Part shown: in pieces, positions 1 through 14,300 of the stretch
How positions within the stretch are numbered: position 1 is the stretch's first letter
Layout of the letters: every line of letters begins with the position of its first letter
Assembly: GCA_029961685.1 (NCBI GenBank)
Contig: JARWKL010000005.1
Coordinates: 17,512,164 to 17,576,163, forward strand
DNA length: 64,000 nt
Direction: 5' to 3'
From: Aristolochia californica
Taxonomy: Eukaryota > Streptophyta > Magnoliopsida > Piperales > Aristolochiaceae
Made by a program: the position numbers and the translations under genes
The notes under the pieces: model-generated
The model's database searches: none
What the model saw: the letters and a program-made list of their open reading frames with translations, nothing else
Told to the model about the DNA's origin: nothing

Positions 1-617
1 CAGTTCAACCCAAACAGCTTGGAATTTTATAAGAATGAGATTTCTTCCACACATGCTTTAAAAATGAATATGCATGCTTCAAACGCGTTAAAGATGCAAA
101 TCACCTATGGATCAAAAACCTTTTGAAGAGAATGACAAACGTTCATTAAATTCTAAAAGTGAACGTGCGGTGGGATATTTGCCCGAGTCAAACTAGCCAT
201 TATTTTGCCCATTTACAAAAAGCTGACCTAACGATCATAGATGATTGTAAAGTGATTTATCATGCGTTACGGGCTATATTGCCCTAAGAAATGACTCACG
301 GATTGGGAGTGAACACTCAGTTCAAAATTCCCCGACGATTGCAAAACCTGATATATAAGAACTAAAAAGGGCTTACAATCCCTAAAAGTTACAGACACTC
401 CTTGGAATTATCTCTCTCTACATTTGTGCATTGCGCATTTCCATTTTAGATGTACTCATTTTTCTTAAATGAAAACTTTGAGTTTTCGGTCTCCCTTCAT
501 CCCGTAAACCAAAAATTCAAATAGATCACCACAAAATGAAAATTTTAGAGTTTATGTTTGGAAAAATTTTAAAACAATAACAAATGTAAGTAAAGAAAAT
601 CTATTCACACACCACAA
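1..617 (+). repeat. Partial monomer at left edge
   Basis: The window opens 41 bases into a monomer, so the expected ATG anchor lies outside. The remaining 617 bp align along their whole length with the next copy. This copy and the next share variants rare elsewhere: TGCGCATTTCC where others have TGTGCATTTCC, and AAATGAAAAC where others have AAATAAAAAC. The array therefore continues to the left of the window. Confidence 0.95.
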
Positions 618-3600
618 ATGAACCCAAAAGTTTTGCTGTCCATGTTTGGAAAATTCCACCAGTTCAACCCTAACAGCTTGGAATTTTATAAAAATGAGAT
701 TTCTTCCACACATGCTTTAAAAATGGATATGCATGCTTCAAACGCGTTAAAGATGCAAATCACCTATGGATCAAAAACCTTTTGAAGAGAATGACAAACG
801 TTCATTAAATTCTAAAAGTGAACGTGCGGTGGGATATTTGCCCGAGTCAAACTAGCCATTATTTTGCCCATTTACAAAAAGCTGACCTAACGATCATAGA
901 TGATTGTAAAGTGATTTATCATGCGTTACGGGCTATATTACCCTAAGAAATGACTTACGGATTGGGAGTCAACACTCAGTTCAAAATTCCCCGACGATTG
1001 CAAAACCTGATATATAAGAACTAAAAAGGGCTTACAATCCCTAAAAGTTACAGACACTCCTTGGAATTATCTCTCTCTACATTTGTGCATTGCGCATTTC
1101 CATTTTAGATGTACTCATTTTTCTTAAATGAAAACTTTGAGTTTTCGGTCTCCCTTCATCCCGTAAACCAAAAAAGCAAATAGATCACCACAAAATGAAA
1201 ATTTTAGAGTTTATGTTTGGAAAAATTTTAAAACAATAACAAATGTAAGTAAAGAAAATCTATTCACACACCACTAATGAACCCAAAAGTTTTGCTGTCC
1301 AAGTTTGGGAAATTCCACCAGTTCAACCCTAACAGCTTGGAATTTTATAAGAATGAGATTTCTTCCACACATGCTTTAAAAATGGATATGCATGCTTCAA
1401 ACGCGTTAAAGATGCAAATCACCTATGGATCAAAAACCTTTTGAAGAGAATGACAAACGTTCATTAAATTCTAAAAGTGAACGTGCGGTGGGATATTTGC
1501 CCGAGTCAAACTAGCCATTATTTTGCCCATTTACAAAAAGCTGACCTAACGATCATAGATGATTGTAAAGTGATTTATCATGCGTTACGGGCTATATTAC
1601 CCTAAGAAATGACTTACGGATTGGGAGTCAACACTCACTTCAAAATTCCCCGACGATTGCAAAGCCTGATATATAAGAACTAAAAAGGGCTTACAATCCC
1701 TAAAAGTTACAGACACTCCTTGGAGTTATCTCTCTCTACATTTGTGCATTGTGCATTTCCATTTTAGATGTACTCATTGTTCTTAAATAAAAACTTTGAG
1801 TTTTCGGTCTCCCTTCATCCCGTAAACCAAAAATGCAAATAGATCACCACAAAATGAAAATTTTAGAGTTTATGTTTGGAAAAATTTTAAAACAATAACA
1901 AATGTAAGTAAAGAAAATCTATTCACACACCACAAATGAACCCAAAAGTTTTGCTGTCCAAGTTTGGGAAATTCCACCAGTTCAACCCTAACAGCTTGGA
2001 ATTTTATAAGAATGAGATTTCTTCCACACATGCTTTAAAAATGGATATGCATGCTTCAAACACGTTAAAGATGCAAATCACCTATGGATCAAAAACCTTT
2101 TGAAGAGAATGACAAACGTTCATTAAATTCTAAAAGTGAACGTGCGGTGGGATATTTGCCCGAGTCAAACTAGCCATTATTTTGCCCATTTACAAAAAGC
2201 TGACCTAACGATCATAGATGATTGTAAAGTGATTTATCATGCGTTACGGGCTATATTACCCTAAGAAATGACTTACGGATTGGGAGTCAACACTCAGTTC
2301 AAAATTCCCCGACGATTGCAAAACCTGATATATAAGAACTAAAAAGGGCTTACAATCCCTAAAAGTTACAGACACTCCTTGGAATTATCTCTCTCTACAT
2401 TTGTGCATTGTGCATTTCCATTTTAGATGTACTCAATTTTTCTTAAATAAAAACTTTGAGTTTTCGGTCTCCCTTCATCCCGTAAACCAAAAATGCAAAT
2501 AGATCACCACAAAATGAAAATTTTAGAGTTTATGTTTGGAAAAATTTTAAAACAATAACAAATGTAAGTAAAGAAAATCTATTCACACACCACAAATGAA
2601 CCCAAAAGTTTTGCTGTCCAAGTTTGGGAAATTCCACCAGTTCAGCCCTAACAGCTTGGAATTTTATAAGAATGAGATTTCTTCCACACATGCTTTAAAA
2701 ATGGATATGCATGCTTCAAACGCGTTAAAGATGCAAATCACCTATGGATCAAAAACCTTTTGAAGAGAATGACAAACGTTCATTAAATTCTAAAAGTAAA
2801 CGTGCGGTGGGATATTTGCCCGAGTCAAACTACCCATTATTTTGCCCATTTACAAAAAGCTGACCTAACGATCATAGATGATTGTAAAGTGATTTATCAT
2901 GCGTTACGGGCTATATTACCCTAAGAATTGACTTACGGATTGGGAGTCAACACTCAGTTCAAAATTCCCCGACGATTGCAAAACCTGATATATAAGAACT
3001 AAAAAGGGCTTACAATCCCTAAAAGTTACAGACACTCCTTGGAATTATCTCTCTCTAGATTTGTGCATTGTGCATTTCCATTTTAGATGTACTCAATTTT
3101 TCTTAAATAAAAACTTTGAGTTTTCGGTCTCCCTTCATCTCGTAAACCAAAAATGCAAATAGATCACCACAAAATGAAAATTTTAGAGTTTATGTTTGGA
3201 AAAATTTTAAAACAATAACAAATGTAAGTAAAGAAAATCTATTCACACACCACAAATGAACCCAAAAGTTTTGCTCTCCAAGTTTGGGAAATTCCACCAG
3301 TTCAGCCCTAACAGCTTGGAATTTTATAAGAATGAGATTTCTTCCTCACATGCTTTAAAAATGGATATGCATGCTTCAAACGCGTTAAAGATGCAAATCA
3401 CCTATGGATCAAGAACCTTTTGAAAAGAATGACAAACGTTCATTAAATTCTAAAAGTGCACGTGCGGTGGGATATTTGCCCGAGTCAAACTAGCCATTAT
3501 TTTGCCCATTTACAAAAAGCTGACCTAACGATCATAGATGATTGTAAAGTGATTTATCATGCGTTACGGGCTATATTACCCTAAGAAATGACTTACGGAT

Positions 3601-4573
3601 TGGGAGGCAACACTCAGTTCAAAATTCCCCGACGATTGCAAAACCTGATATATAAGAACTAAAAAGGGCTTACAATCCCTAAAAGTTACAGACACTCCTT
3701 GGAATTATCTCTCTCTACATTTGTGCATTGTGCATTTCCATTTTAGATGTACTCATTGTTCTTAAATAAAAACTTTGAGTTTTCGGTCTCCCTTCATCCC
3801 GTAAACCAAAAATGCAAATAGATCACCACAAAATGAAAATTTTAGAGTTTATGTTTGGAAAAATTTTAAAACAATAACAAATGTAAGTAAAGAAAATCTA
3901 TTCACACACCACAAATGAACCCAAAAGTTTTGCTGTCCAAGTTTGGGAAATTCCACCAGTTCAGCCCTAACAGCTTGGAATTTTATAAGAATGAGATTTC
4001 TTCCACACATGCCTTAAAAATGGATATGCATGCTTCAAACGCGTTAAAGATGCAAATCACCTATGGATCAAGAACCTTTTGAAGAGAATGACAAACGTTC
4101 ATTAAATTCTAAAAGTGAACGTGCGGTGGGATATTTGCCCGAGTCAAACTAGCCATTATTTTTCCCATTTACAAAAAGCTGACCTAACGATCATAAATGA
4201 TTGTAAAGTGATTTATCATGCGTTACGGGCTATATTACCCTAAGAAATGACTTACGGATTGGGAGGCAACACTCAGTTCAAAATTCCCCGACGATTGCAA
4301 AACCTGATATATAAGAACTAAAAAGGGCTTACAATCCCTAAAAGTTACAGACACTCCTTGGAATTATCTCTCTCTACATTTGTGCATTGTGCATTTCCAT
4401 TTTAGATGTACTCATTGTTCTTAAATAAAAACTTTGAGTTTTCGGTCTCCCTTCATCCCGTAAACCAAAAATGCAAATAGATCACCACAAAATGAAAATT
4501 TTAGAGTTTATGTTTGGAAAAATTTTAAAACAATAACAAATGTAAGTAAAGAAAATCTATTCACACACCACAA
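618..4573 (+). repeat. Left-edge block of six ordinary monomers
   Basis: Monomers start at 618, 1277, 1936, 2596, 3256 and 3915. Two are 660 bp, because an extra A changes TACTCATTGTTC to TACTCAATTTTTC (monomers 1936 and 2596). Most copies here carry GCAAAACCTG or GCAAAGCCTG before the TATA-like site, and CAGCCC replaces CAACCC in three of them (2596, 3256, 3915). All have five A residues in the GGATCAAAAACC/GGATCAAGAACC run, which closes the short forward reading frame at codon 56. No gene is seen. Confidence 0.9.
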
Positions 4574-5336
4574 ATGAACCCAAAAGTTTTGCTGTCCAAG
4601 TTTGGGAAATTCCACCAGTTCAGCCTTAACAGCTTGGAATTTTATAAGAATGAGATTTCTTCCACACATGCTTTAAAAATGGATATGCATGCTTCAAACG
4701 CGTTAGTGATGCAAATCACCTATGGATCAAAAACCTTTTGAAGAGAATGACAAACGTTCAATAAATTCTAAAAGTGAACGTGCGGTGGGATATTTGCCCG
4801 AGTCAAACTAGCCATTATTTTGTCCATTTACAAAAAGCTGACCTAACGATTGGGAGTCAACACTCAGTTCAAAATTACCCTAAGAAATGACTTACGGATT
4901 GGGAGTCAACACTCAGTTCAAAATTTCCCATTTACAAAAAGCTGACCTAACGATCATAGATGATTGTAAAGTGATTTATCATGCGTTACGGGCTATATTA
5001 CCCTAAGAAATGACTTACGGATTGGGAGTCAACACTCACTTCAAAATTCCCCGACGATTGCAAAGCCTGATATATAAGAACTAAAAAGGGCTTACAATCC
5101 CTAAAAGTTACAGACACTCCTTGGAATTATCTCTCTCTACATTTGTGCATTGTGCATTTCCATTTTAGATGTACTCATTGTTCTTAAATAAAAACTTTGA
5201 GTTTTCGGTCTCCCTTCATCCCGTAAACCAAAAATGCAAATAGATCACCACAAAATGAAAATTTTAGAGTTTATGTTTGGAAAAATTTTAAAACAATAAC
5301 AAATGTAAGTAAAGAAAATCTATTCACACACCACAA
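4574..5336 (+). repeat. Rearranged 763-bp monomer with internal shuffled duplication
   Basis: This unit is 104 bp longer than its neighbours. The extra DNA is made only of monomer sequence, in non-colinear order. At 4850 the sequence jumps forward to the TGGGAGTCAACACTCAG segment. At about 4876 it jumps back to ACCCTAAGAAATGACTTACG. At about 4926 it jumps back further to CCCATTTACAAAAAGCTGAC and then continues normally. It is the only large structural change inside a monomer in the window. The copy also has a private GTTAGTGATG in place of GTTAAAGATG. Confidence 0.93.
4851..4954 (+). other. 104-bp insertion from three out-of-order satellite segments
   Basis: The parts are 4851-4876 (a copy of downstream monomer sequence), 4877-4926 (a second pass over the same downstream region, starting earlier) and 4927-4954 (a repeat of 4824-4850). 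Each join sits at a very short shared sequence: GAT at the first, ATT at the second and one or two T at the third. That pattern fits several template switches during replication or repair, not simple unequal crossover, which would change length by whole monomers. Confidence 0.85.
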
Positions 5337-8300
5337 ATGAACCCAAAAGTTTTGCTGTCCAAGTTTGGGAAATTCCACCAGTTCAACCCTAACAGCTTGG
5401 AATTTTATAAGAATGAGATTTCTTCCACACATGCTTTAAAAATGGATATGCATGCTTCAAACGCGTTAAAGATGCAAATCACCTATGGATCAAAAACCTT
5501 TTGAAGAGAATGACAAACGTTCATTAAATTCTAAAAGTGAACGTGCGGTGGGATATTTGCCCGAGTCAAACTAGCCATTATTTTGCCCATTTACAAAAAG
5601 CTGACCTAACGATCATAGATGATTGTAAAGTGATTTATCATGCGTTACGGGCTATATTACCCTAAGAAATGACTTACGGATTGGGAGTCAACACTCAGTT
5701 CAAAATTCCCCAACGATTGCGAAACCTGATATATAAGAACTAAAAAGGGCTTACAATCCCTAAAAGTTACAGACACTCCTTGGAATTATCTCTCTCTACA
5801 TTTGTGCATTGTGCATTTCCATTTTAGATGTACTCATTGTTCTTAAATAAAAACTTTGAGTTTTCGGTCTCCCTTCATCCCGTAAACCAAAAATGCAAAT
5901 AGATCACCACAAAATGAAAATTTTAGAGTTTATGTTTGGAAAAATTTTAAAACAATAACAAATGTAAGTAAAGAAAATCTATTCACACACCACAAATGAA
6001 CCCAAAAGTTTTGCTGTCCAAGTTTGGGAAATTCCACCAGTTCAACCCTAACAGCTTGGAATTTTATAAGAATGAGATTTCTTCCACACATGCTTTAAAA
6101 ATGGATATGCATGCTTCAAACGCGTTAAAGATGCAAATCACCTATGGATCAAAAACCTTTTGAAGAGAATGACAAACGTTCATTAAATTCTAAAAGTGAA
6201 CGTGCGGTGGGATATTTGCCCGAGTCAAACTAGCCATTATTTTGCCCATTTACAAAAAGCTGACCTAACGATCATAGATGATTGTAAAGTGATTTATCAT
6301 GCGTTACGGGCTATATTACCCTAAGAAATGACTTACGGATTGGGAGTCAACACTCAGTTCAAAATTCCCCGACGATTGCGAAACCTGATATATAAGAACT
6401 AAAAAGGGCTTACAATCCCTAAAAGTTACAGACACTCCTTGGAATTATCTCTCTCTACATTTGTGCATTGTGCATTTCCATTTTAGATGTACTCATTTTT
6501 CTTAAATAAAAACTTTGAGTTTTCGGTCTCCCTTCATCCCGTAAACCAAAAATGCAAATAGATCACCACAAAATGAAAATTTTAGAGTTTATGTTTGGAA
6601 AAATTTTAAAAAATAACAAATGTAAGTAAAGAAAATCTATTCACACACCACAAATGAACCCAAAAGTTTTGCTGTCCAAGTTTGGGAAATTCCACCAGTT
6701 CAACCCTAACAGCTTGGAATTTTATAAGAATGAGATTTCTTCCACACATGCTTTAAAAATGGATATGCATGCTTCAAACGCGTTAAAGATGCAAATCTCC
6801 TACGGATCAAAAACCTTTTGAAGAGAATGACAAACGTTCATTAAATTCTAAAAGTGAACGTGCGGTGGGATATTTGCCCGAGTCAAACTAGCCATTATTT
6901 TGCCCATTTACAAAAAGCTGACCTAACGATCATAGATGATTGTAAAGTGATTTATCATGCGTTACGGGCTATATTACCCTAAGAAATGACTTACGGATTG
7001 GGAGTCAACACTCAGTTCAAAATTCCCCGACGATTGCAAAACCTGATATATAAGAACAAAAAAGGGCTTACAATCCCTAAAAGTTACAGACACTCCTTGG
7101 AATTATCTCTCTCTACATTTGTGCATTGTGCATTTCCATTTTAGATGTACTCATTGTTCTTAAATAAAAACTTTGAGTTTTCGGTCTCCCTTCATCCCGT
7201 AAACCAAAAATGCAAATAGATCACCATAAAATGAAAATTTTAGAGTTTATGTTAGGAAAAATTTTAAAACAATAACAAATGTAAGTAAAGAAAATCTATT
7301 CACACACCACAAATGAACCCAAAAGTTTTGCTGTCCAAGTTTGGGAAATTCCACCAGTTCAGCCCTAAGAGCTTGGAATTTTATAAGAATGAGATTTCTT
7401 CCACACATGCTTTAAAAATGGATATGCATGCTTCAAACGCGTTAAAGATGCAAATCACCTATGGATCAAAAACCTTTTGAAGAGAATGACAAACGTTCAT
7501 TAAATTCTAAAAGTGAACGTGCGGTGGGATATTTGCCCGAGTCAAACTAGCCATTATTTTGCCCATATACAAAAAGCTGACCTAACGATCATAGATGATT
7601 GTAAAGTGATTTATCATGCGTTACGGGCTATATTACCCTAAGAAATGACTTACGGATTGGGAGTCAACACTCAGTTCAAAATTCCCCGACGATTGCGAAA
7701 CCTGATATATAAGAACTAAAAAGGGCTTACAATCCCTAAAAGTTACAGACACTCCTTGGAATTATCTCTCTCTACATTTGTGCATTGTGCATTTCCATTT
7801 TAGATGTACTCATTGTTCTTAAATAAAAACTTTGAGTTTTCGGTCTCCCTTCATCCCGTAAACCAAAAATGCAAATAGATCACCACAAAATGAAAATTTT
7901 AGAGTTTATGTTTGGAAAAATTTTAAAACAATAACAAATGTAAGTAAAGAAAATCTATTCACACACCACAAATGAACCCAAAAGTTTTGCTGTCCAAGTT
8001 TGGGAAATTCCACCAGTTCAACCCTAACAACTTGGAATTTTATAAGAATGAGATTTCTTCCACACATGCTTTAAAAATGGTTATGCATGCTTCGAACGCG
8101 TTAAAGATGCAAATCACCTATGGATCAAAAACCTTTTGAAGAGAATGACAAACGTTCATTAAATTCTAAAAGTGAACGTGCGGTGGGATATTTGCCCGAG
8201 TCAAACTAGCCATTATTTTGCCCATTTACAAAAAGCTGACCTAACGATCATAGATGATTGTAAAGTGATTTATCATGCGTTACGGGCTATATTACCCTAA

Positions 8301-11300
8301 GAAATGATTTACGGATTGGGAGTCAACACTCAGTTCAAAATTCCCCGACGATTGCGAAACCTGATATATAAGAACTAAAAAGGGCTTACAATCCCTAAAA
8401 GTTACAGACACTCCTTGGAATTATCTCTCTCTACATTTGTGCATTGTGCATTTCCATTTTAGATGTACTCATTTTTCTTAAATAAAAACTTTGAGTTTTC
8501 GGTCTCCCTTCATCCCGTAAACCAAAAATGCAAATAGATCACCACAAAATGAAAATTTTAGAGTTTATGTTTGGAAAAATTTTAAAACAATAACAAATGT
8601 AAGTAAAGAAAATCTATTCACACACCACAAATGAACCCAAAAGTTTTGCTGTCCAAGTTTGGGAAATTCCACCAGTTCAACCCTAACAGCTTGGAATTTT
8701 ATAAGAATGAGATTTCTTCCACACATGCTTTAAAAATGGATATGCATGCTTCAAACGCGTTAAAGATGCAAATCACCTATGGATCAAAAACCTTTTGAAG
8801 AGAATGACAAACGTTCATTAAATTCTAAAAGTGAACGTGCGGTGGGATATTTGCCCGAGTCAAACTAGCCATTATTTTGCCCATTTACAAAAAGCTGACC
8901 TAACGATCATAGATGATTTTAAGGTGATTTATCATGCGTTACGGGCTATATTACCCTAAGAAATGACTTACGGATTGGGAGTCAACACTCAGTTCAAAAT
9001 TCCCCGACGATTGCGAAACCTGATATATAAGAACTAAAAAGGGCTTACAATCCCTAAAAGTTACAGACACTCCTTGGAATTATCTCTCTCTACATTTGTG
9101 CATTGTGCATTTCCATTTTAGATGTACTCATTTTTCTTAAATAAAAACTTTGAGTTTTCGGTCTCCCTTCATCCCGTAAACCAAAAATGCAAATAGATCA
9201 CCACAAATGAAAATTTTAGAGTTTATGTTTGGAAAAAATTTAAAACAATAAAAAATGTAAGTAAAGAAAATCTATTCACACACCACAAATGAACCCAAAA
9301 GTTTTGCTGTCCAAGTTTGGGAAATTCCACCAGTTCAACCCTAACAGCTTGGAATTTTATAAGAATGAGATTTCTTCCACACATGCTTTAAAAATGGATA
9401 TGCATGCTTCAAACGCGTTAAAGATGCAAATCACCTATGGATCAAAAACCTTTTGAAGAGAATGACAAACGTTCATTAAATTCTAAAAGTGAACGTGCGG
9501 TGGGATATTTGCCCGAGTCAAACTAGCCATTATTTTGCCCATTTACAAAAAGCTGACCTAACGATCATAGATGATTGTAAAGTGATTTATCATGCGTTAC
9601 GGGCTATATTACCCTAAGAAATGACTTACGGATTGGGAGTCAACACTCAGCTCAAAATTCCCCGACGATTGCGAAACCTGATATATAAGAACTAAAAAGG
9701 GCTTACAATCCCTAAAAGTTACAGACACTCCTTGGAATTATCTCTCTCTACATTTGTGCATTGTGCATTTCCATTTTAGATGTACTCATTTTTCTTAAAT
9801 AAAAACTTTGAGTTTTCGGTCTCCCTTCATCCCGTAAACCAAAAATGCAAATAGATCACCACAAAATGAAAATTTTAGTGTTTATGTTTGGAAAAATTTT
9901 AAAACAATAACAAATGTAAGTAAAGAAAATCTATTCACACACCACAAATGAACCCAAAAGTTTTGCTGTCCAAGTTTGGGAAATTCCACCAGTTCAACCC
10001 TAACAGCTTGGAATTTTATAAGAATGAGATTTCTTCCACACATGCTTTAAAAATGGATATGCATGCTTCAAACGCGTTAAAGATGCAAATCACCTATGGA
10101 TCAAAAACCTTTTGAAGAGAATGACAAACGTTCATTAAATTCTAAAAGTGAACGTGCGGTGGGATATTTGCCCGAGTCAAACTAGCCATTATTTTGCCCA
10201 TTTACAAAAAGCTGACCTAACGATCATAGATGATTGTAAAGTCATTTATCATGCGTTACGGGCTATATTACCCTAAGAAATGACTTACGGATTGGGAGTC
10301 AACACTCAGTTCAAAATTCCCCGACGATTGCGAAACCTGATATATAAGAACTAAAAAGGGCTTACAATCCCTAAAAGTTACAGACACTCCTTGGAATTAT
10401 CTCTCTCTACATTTGTGCATTGTGCATTTCCATTTTTGATGTACTCATTTTACTTAAATAAAAACTTTGAGTTTTCGGTCTCCCTTCATCCCGTAAACCA
10501 AAAATGCAAATAGATCACCACAAAATGAAAATTTTAGAGTTTATGTTTGGAAAAATTTTAAAACAATAAAAAATGTAAGTAAAGAAAATCTATTCACACA
10601 CCACAAATGAACCCAAAAGTTTTGCTGTCCAAGTTTGGGAAATTCCACCAGTTCAACCCTAACAGCTTGGAATTTTATAAGAATGAGATTTCTTCCACAC
10701 ATGCTTTAAAAATGGATATGCATGCTTCAAACGCGTTAAAGATGCAAATCACCTATGGATCAAAAACCTTTTGAAGAGAATGACAAACGTTCATTAAATT
10801 CTAAAAGTGAACGTGCGGTGGGATATTTGCCCGAGTCAAACTAGCCATTATTTTGCCCATTTACAAAAAGCTGACCTAACGATCATAGATGATTGTAAAG
10901 TGATTTATCATGCGTTACGGGCTATATTAGCCTAAGAAATGACTTACGGATTGGGAGTCAACACTCAGTTCAAAATTCCCCGACGATTGCGAAACCTGAT
11001 ATATAAGAACTAAAAAGGGCTTACAATCCCTAAAAGTTACAGACACTCCTTGGAATTATCTCTCTCTACATTTGTGCATTGTGCATTTCCATTTTAGATG
11101 TACTCATTTTTCTTAAATAAAAACTTTGAGTTTTCGGTCTCCCTTCATCCCGTAAACCAAAAATGCAAATAGATCACCACAAAATGAAAATTTTAGAGTT
11201 TATGTTTGGAAAAATTTTAAAACAATAAAAAATGTAAGTAAAGAAAATCTATTCGCACACCACAAATGAACCCAAAAGTTTTGCTGTCCAAGTTTGGGAA

Positions 11301-14300
11301 ATTCCACCTGTTCAACCCTAACAGCTTGGAATTTTATAAGAATGAGATTTCTTCCACACATGCTTTAAAAATGGATATGCATGCTTCAAACGCGTTAAAG
11401 ATGCAAATCACCTATGGATCAAAAACCTTTTGAAGAGAATGACAAACGTTCATTAAATTCTAAAAGTGAACGTGCGGTGGGATATTTGCCCGAGTCAAAC
11501 TAGCCATTATTTTGCCCATATACAAAAAGCTGACCTAACGATCATAGATGATTGTAAAGTGATTTATCATGCCTTACAGGCTATATTACCCTAAGAAATG
11601 ACTTACGGATTGGGAGTCAACACTCAGTTCAAAATTCCCCGACGATTGCGAAACCTGATATATAAGAACTAAAAAGGGCTTACAATCCCTAAAAGTTACA
11701 GACACTCCTTGGAATTATCTCTCTCTACATTTGTGCATTGTGCATTTCCATTTTAGATGTACTCATTTTTCTTAAATAAAAACTTTGAGTTTTCGGTCTC
11801 CCTTCATCCCGTAAACCAAAAATGCAAATAGATCACCACAAAATGAAAATTTTAGAGTTTATGTTTGGAAAAATTTTAAAACAATAACAAATGTAAGTAA
11901 AGAAAATCTATTCACACACCACAAATGAACCCAAAAGTTTTGCTGTCCAAGTTTGGGAAATTCCACCAGTTCAACCCTAACAACTTGGAATTTTATAAGA
12001 ATGAGATTTCTTCCACACATGCTTTAAAAATGGATATGCATGCTTCAAACGCGTTAAAGATGCAAATCACCTATGGATCAAAAACCTTTTGAAGAGAATG
12101 ACAAACGTTCATTAAATTCTAAAAGTGAACGTGCGGTGGGATATTTGCCCGAGTCAAACTAGCCATTATTTTGCCCATTTACAAAAAGCTGACCTAACGA
12201 TCATAGATGATTGTAAAGTGATTTATCATGCGTTACAGGCTATATTACCCTAAGAAATGACTTACGGATTGGGAGTCAACACTCAGTTCAAAATTCCCCG
12301 ACGATTGCGAAACCTGATATATAAGAACTAAAAAGGGCTTACAATCCCTAAAAGTTACAGACACTCCTTGGAATTATCTCTCTCTACATTTGTGCATTGT
12401 GCATTTCCATTTTAGATGTACTCATTTTTCTTAAATAAAAACTTTGAGTTTTCGGTCTCCCTTCATCCCGTAAACCAAAAATGCAAATAGATCACCACAA
12501 AATGAAAATTTTAGAGTTTATGTTTGGAAAAATTTTAAAACAATAAAAAATGTAAGTAAAGAAAATCTATTCGCACACCACAAATGAACCCAAAAGTTTT
12601 GCTGTCCAAGTTTGGGAAATTCCACCAGTTCAACCCTAACAGCTTGGAATTTTATAAGAATGAGATTTCTTCCACACATGCTTTAAAAATGGATATGCAT
12701 GCTTCAAACGCGTTAAAGATGCAAATCACCTATGGATCAAAAACCTTTTGAAGAGAATGACAAACGTTCATTAAATTCTAAAAGTGAACGTGCGGTGGGA
12801 TATTTGCCCGAGTCAAACTAGCCATTATTTTGCCCATTTACAAAAAGCTGACCTAACGATCATAGATGATTTTAAGGTGATTTATCATGCGTTACGCGCT
12901 ATATTACCCTAAGAAATGACTTACGGATTGGGAGTCAACACTCAGTTCAAAATTCCCCGACGATTGCGAAACCTGATATATAAGAACTAAAAAGGGCTTA
13001 CAATCCCTAAAAGTTACAGACACTCCTTGGAATTATCTCTCTCTACATTTGTGCATTGTGCATTTCCATTTTAGATGTACTCATTTTTCTTAAATAAAAA
13101 CTTTGAGTTTTCGGTCTCCCTTCATCCCGTAAACCAAAAATGCAAATAGATCACCACAAAATGAAAATTTTAGAGTTTATGTTTGGAAAAATTTTAAAAC
13201 AATAAAAAATGTAAGTAAAGAAAATCTATTCGCACACCACAAATGAACCCAAAAGTTTTGCTGTCCAAGTTTGGGAAATTCCACCTGTTCAACCCTAACA
13301 GCTTGGAATTTTATAAGAATGAGATTTCTTCCACACATGCTTTAAAAATGGATATGCATGCTTCAAACGCGTTAAAGATGCAAATCACCTATGGATCAAA
13401 AACCTTTTGAAGAGAATGACAAACGTTCATTAAATTCTAAAAGTGAACGTGCGGTGGGATATTTGCCCGAGTCAAACTAGGCATTATTTTGCCCATTTAC
13501 AAAAAGCTGACCTAACGATCATAGATGATTTTAAAGTGATTTATCATGCGTTACGGGCTATATTACCCTAAGAAATGTCTTACGGATTGGGAGTCAACAC
13601 TCAGTTCAAAATTCCCCGACGATTGCGAAACCTGATATATAAGAACTAAAAAGGGCTTACAATCCCTAAAAGTTACAGACACTCCTTGGAATTATCTCTC
13701 TCTACATTTGTGCATTGTGCATTTCCATTTTAGATGTACTCATTTTTCTTAAATAAAAACTTTGAGTTTTCGGTCTCCCTTCATCCCGTAAACCAAAAAT
13801 GCAAATAGATCACCACAAAATGAAAATTTTAGAGTTTATGTTTGGAAAAAATTTAAAACAATAACAAATGTAAGTAAAGAAAATCTATTCACACACCACA
13901 AATGAACCCAAAAGTTTTGCTGTCCAAGTTTGGGAAATTCCACCAGTTCAACCCTAACAGCTTGGAATTTTATAAGAATGAGATTTCTTCCACACATGCT
14001 TTAAAAATGGATATGCATGCTTCAAACGCGTTAAAGATGCAAATCACCTATGGATCAAAAACCTTTTGAAGAGAATGACAAACGTTCATTAAATTCTAAA
14101 AGTGAACGTGCGGTGGGATATTTGCCCGAGTCAAACTAGCCATTATTTTGCCCATTTACAAAAAGCTGACCTAACGATCATAGATGATTGTAAAGTGATT
14201 TATCATGCGTTACGGGCTATATTACCCTAAGAAATGACTTACGGATTGGGAGTCAACACTCAGTTCAAAATTCCCCGACGATTGCGAAACCTGATATATA

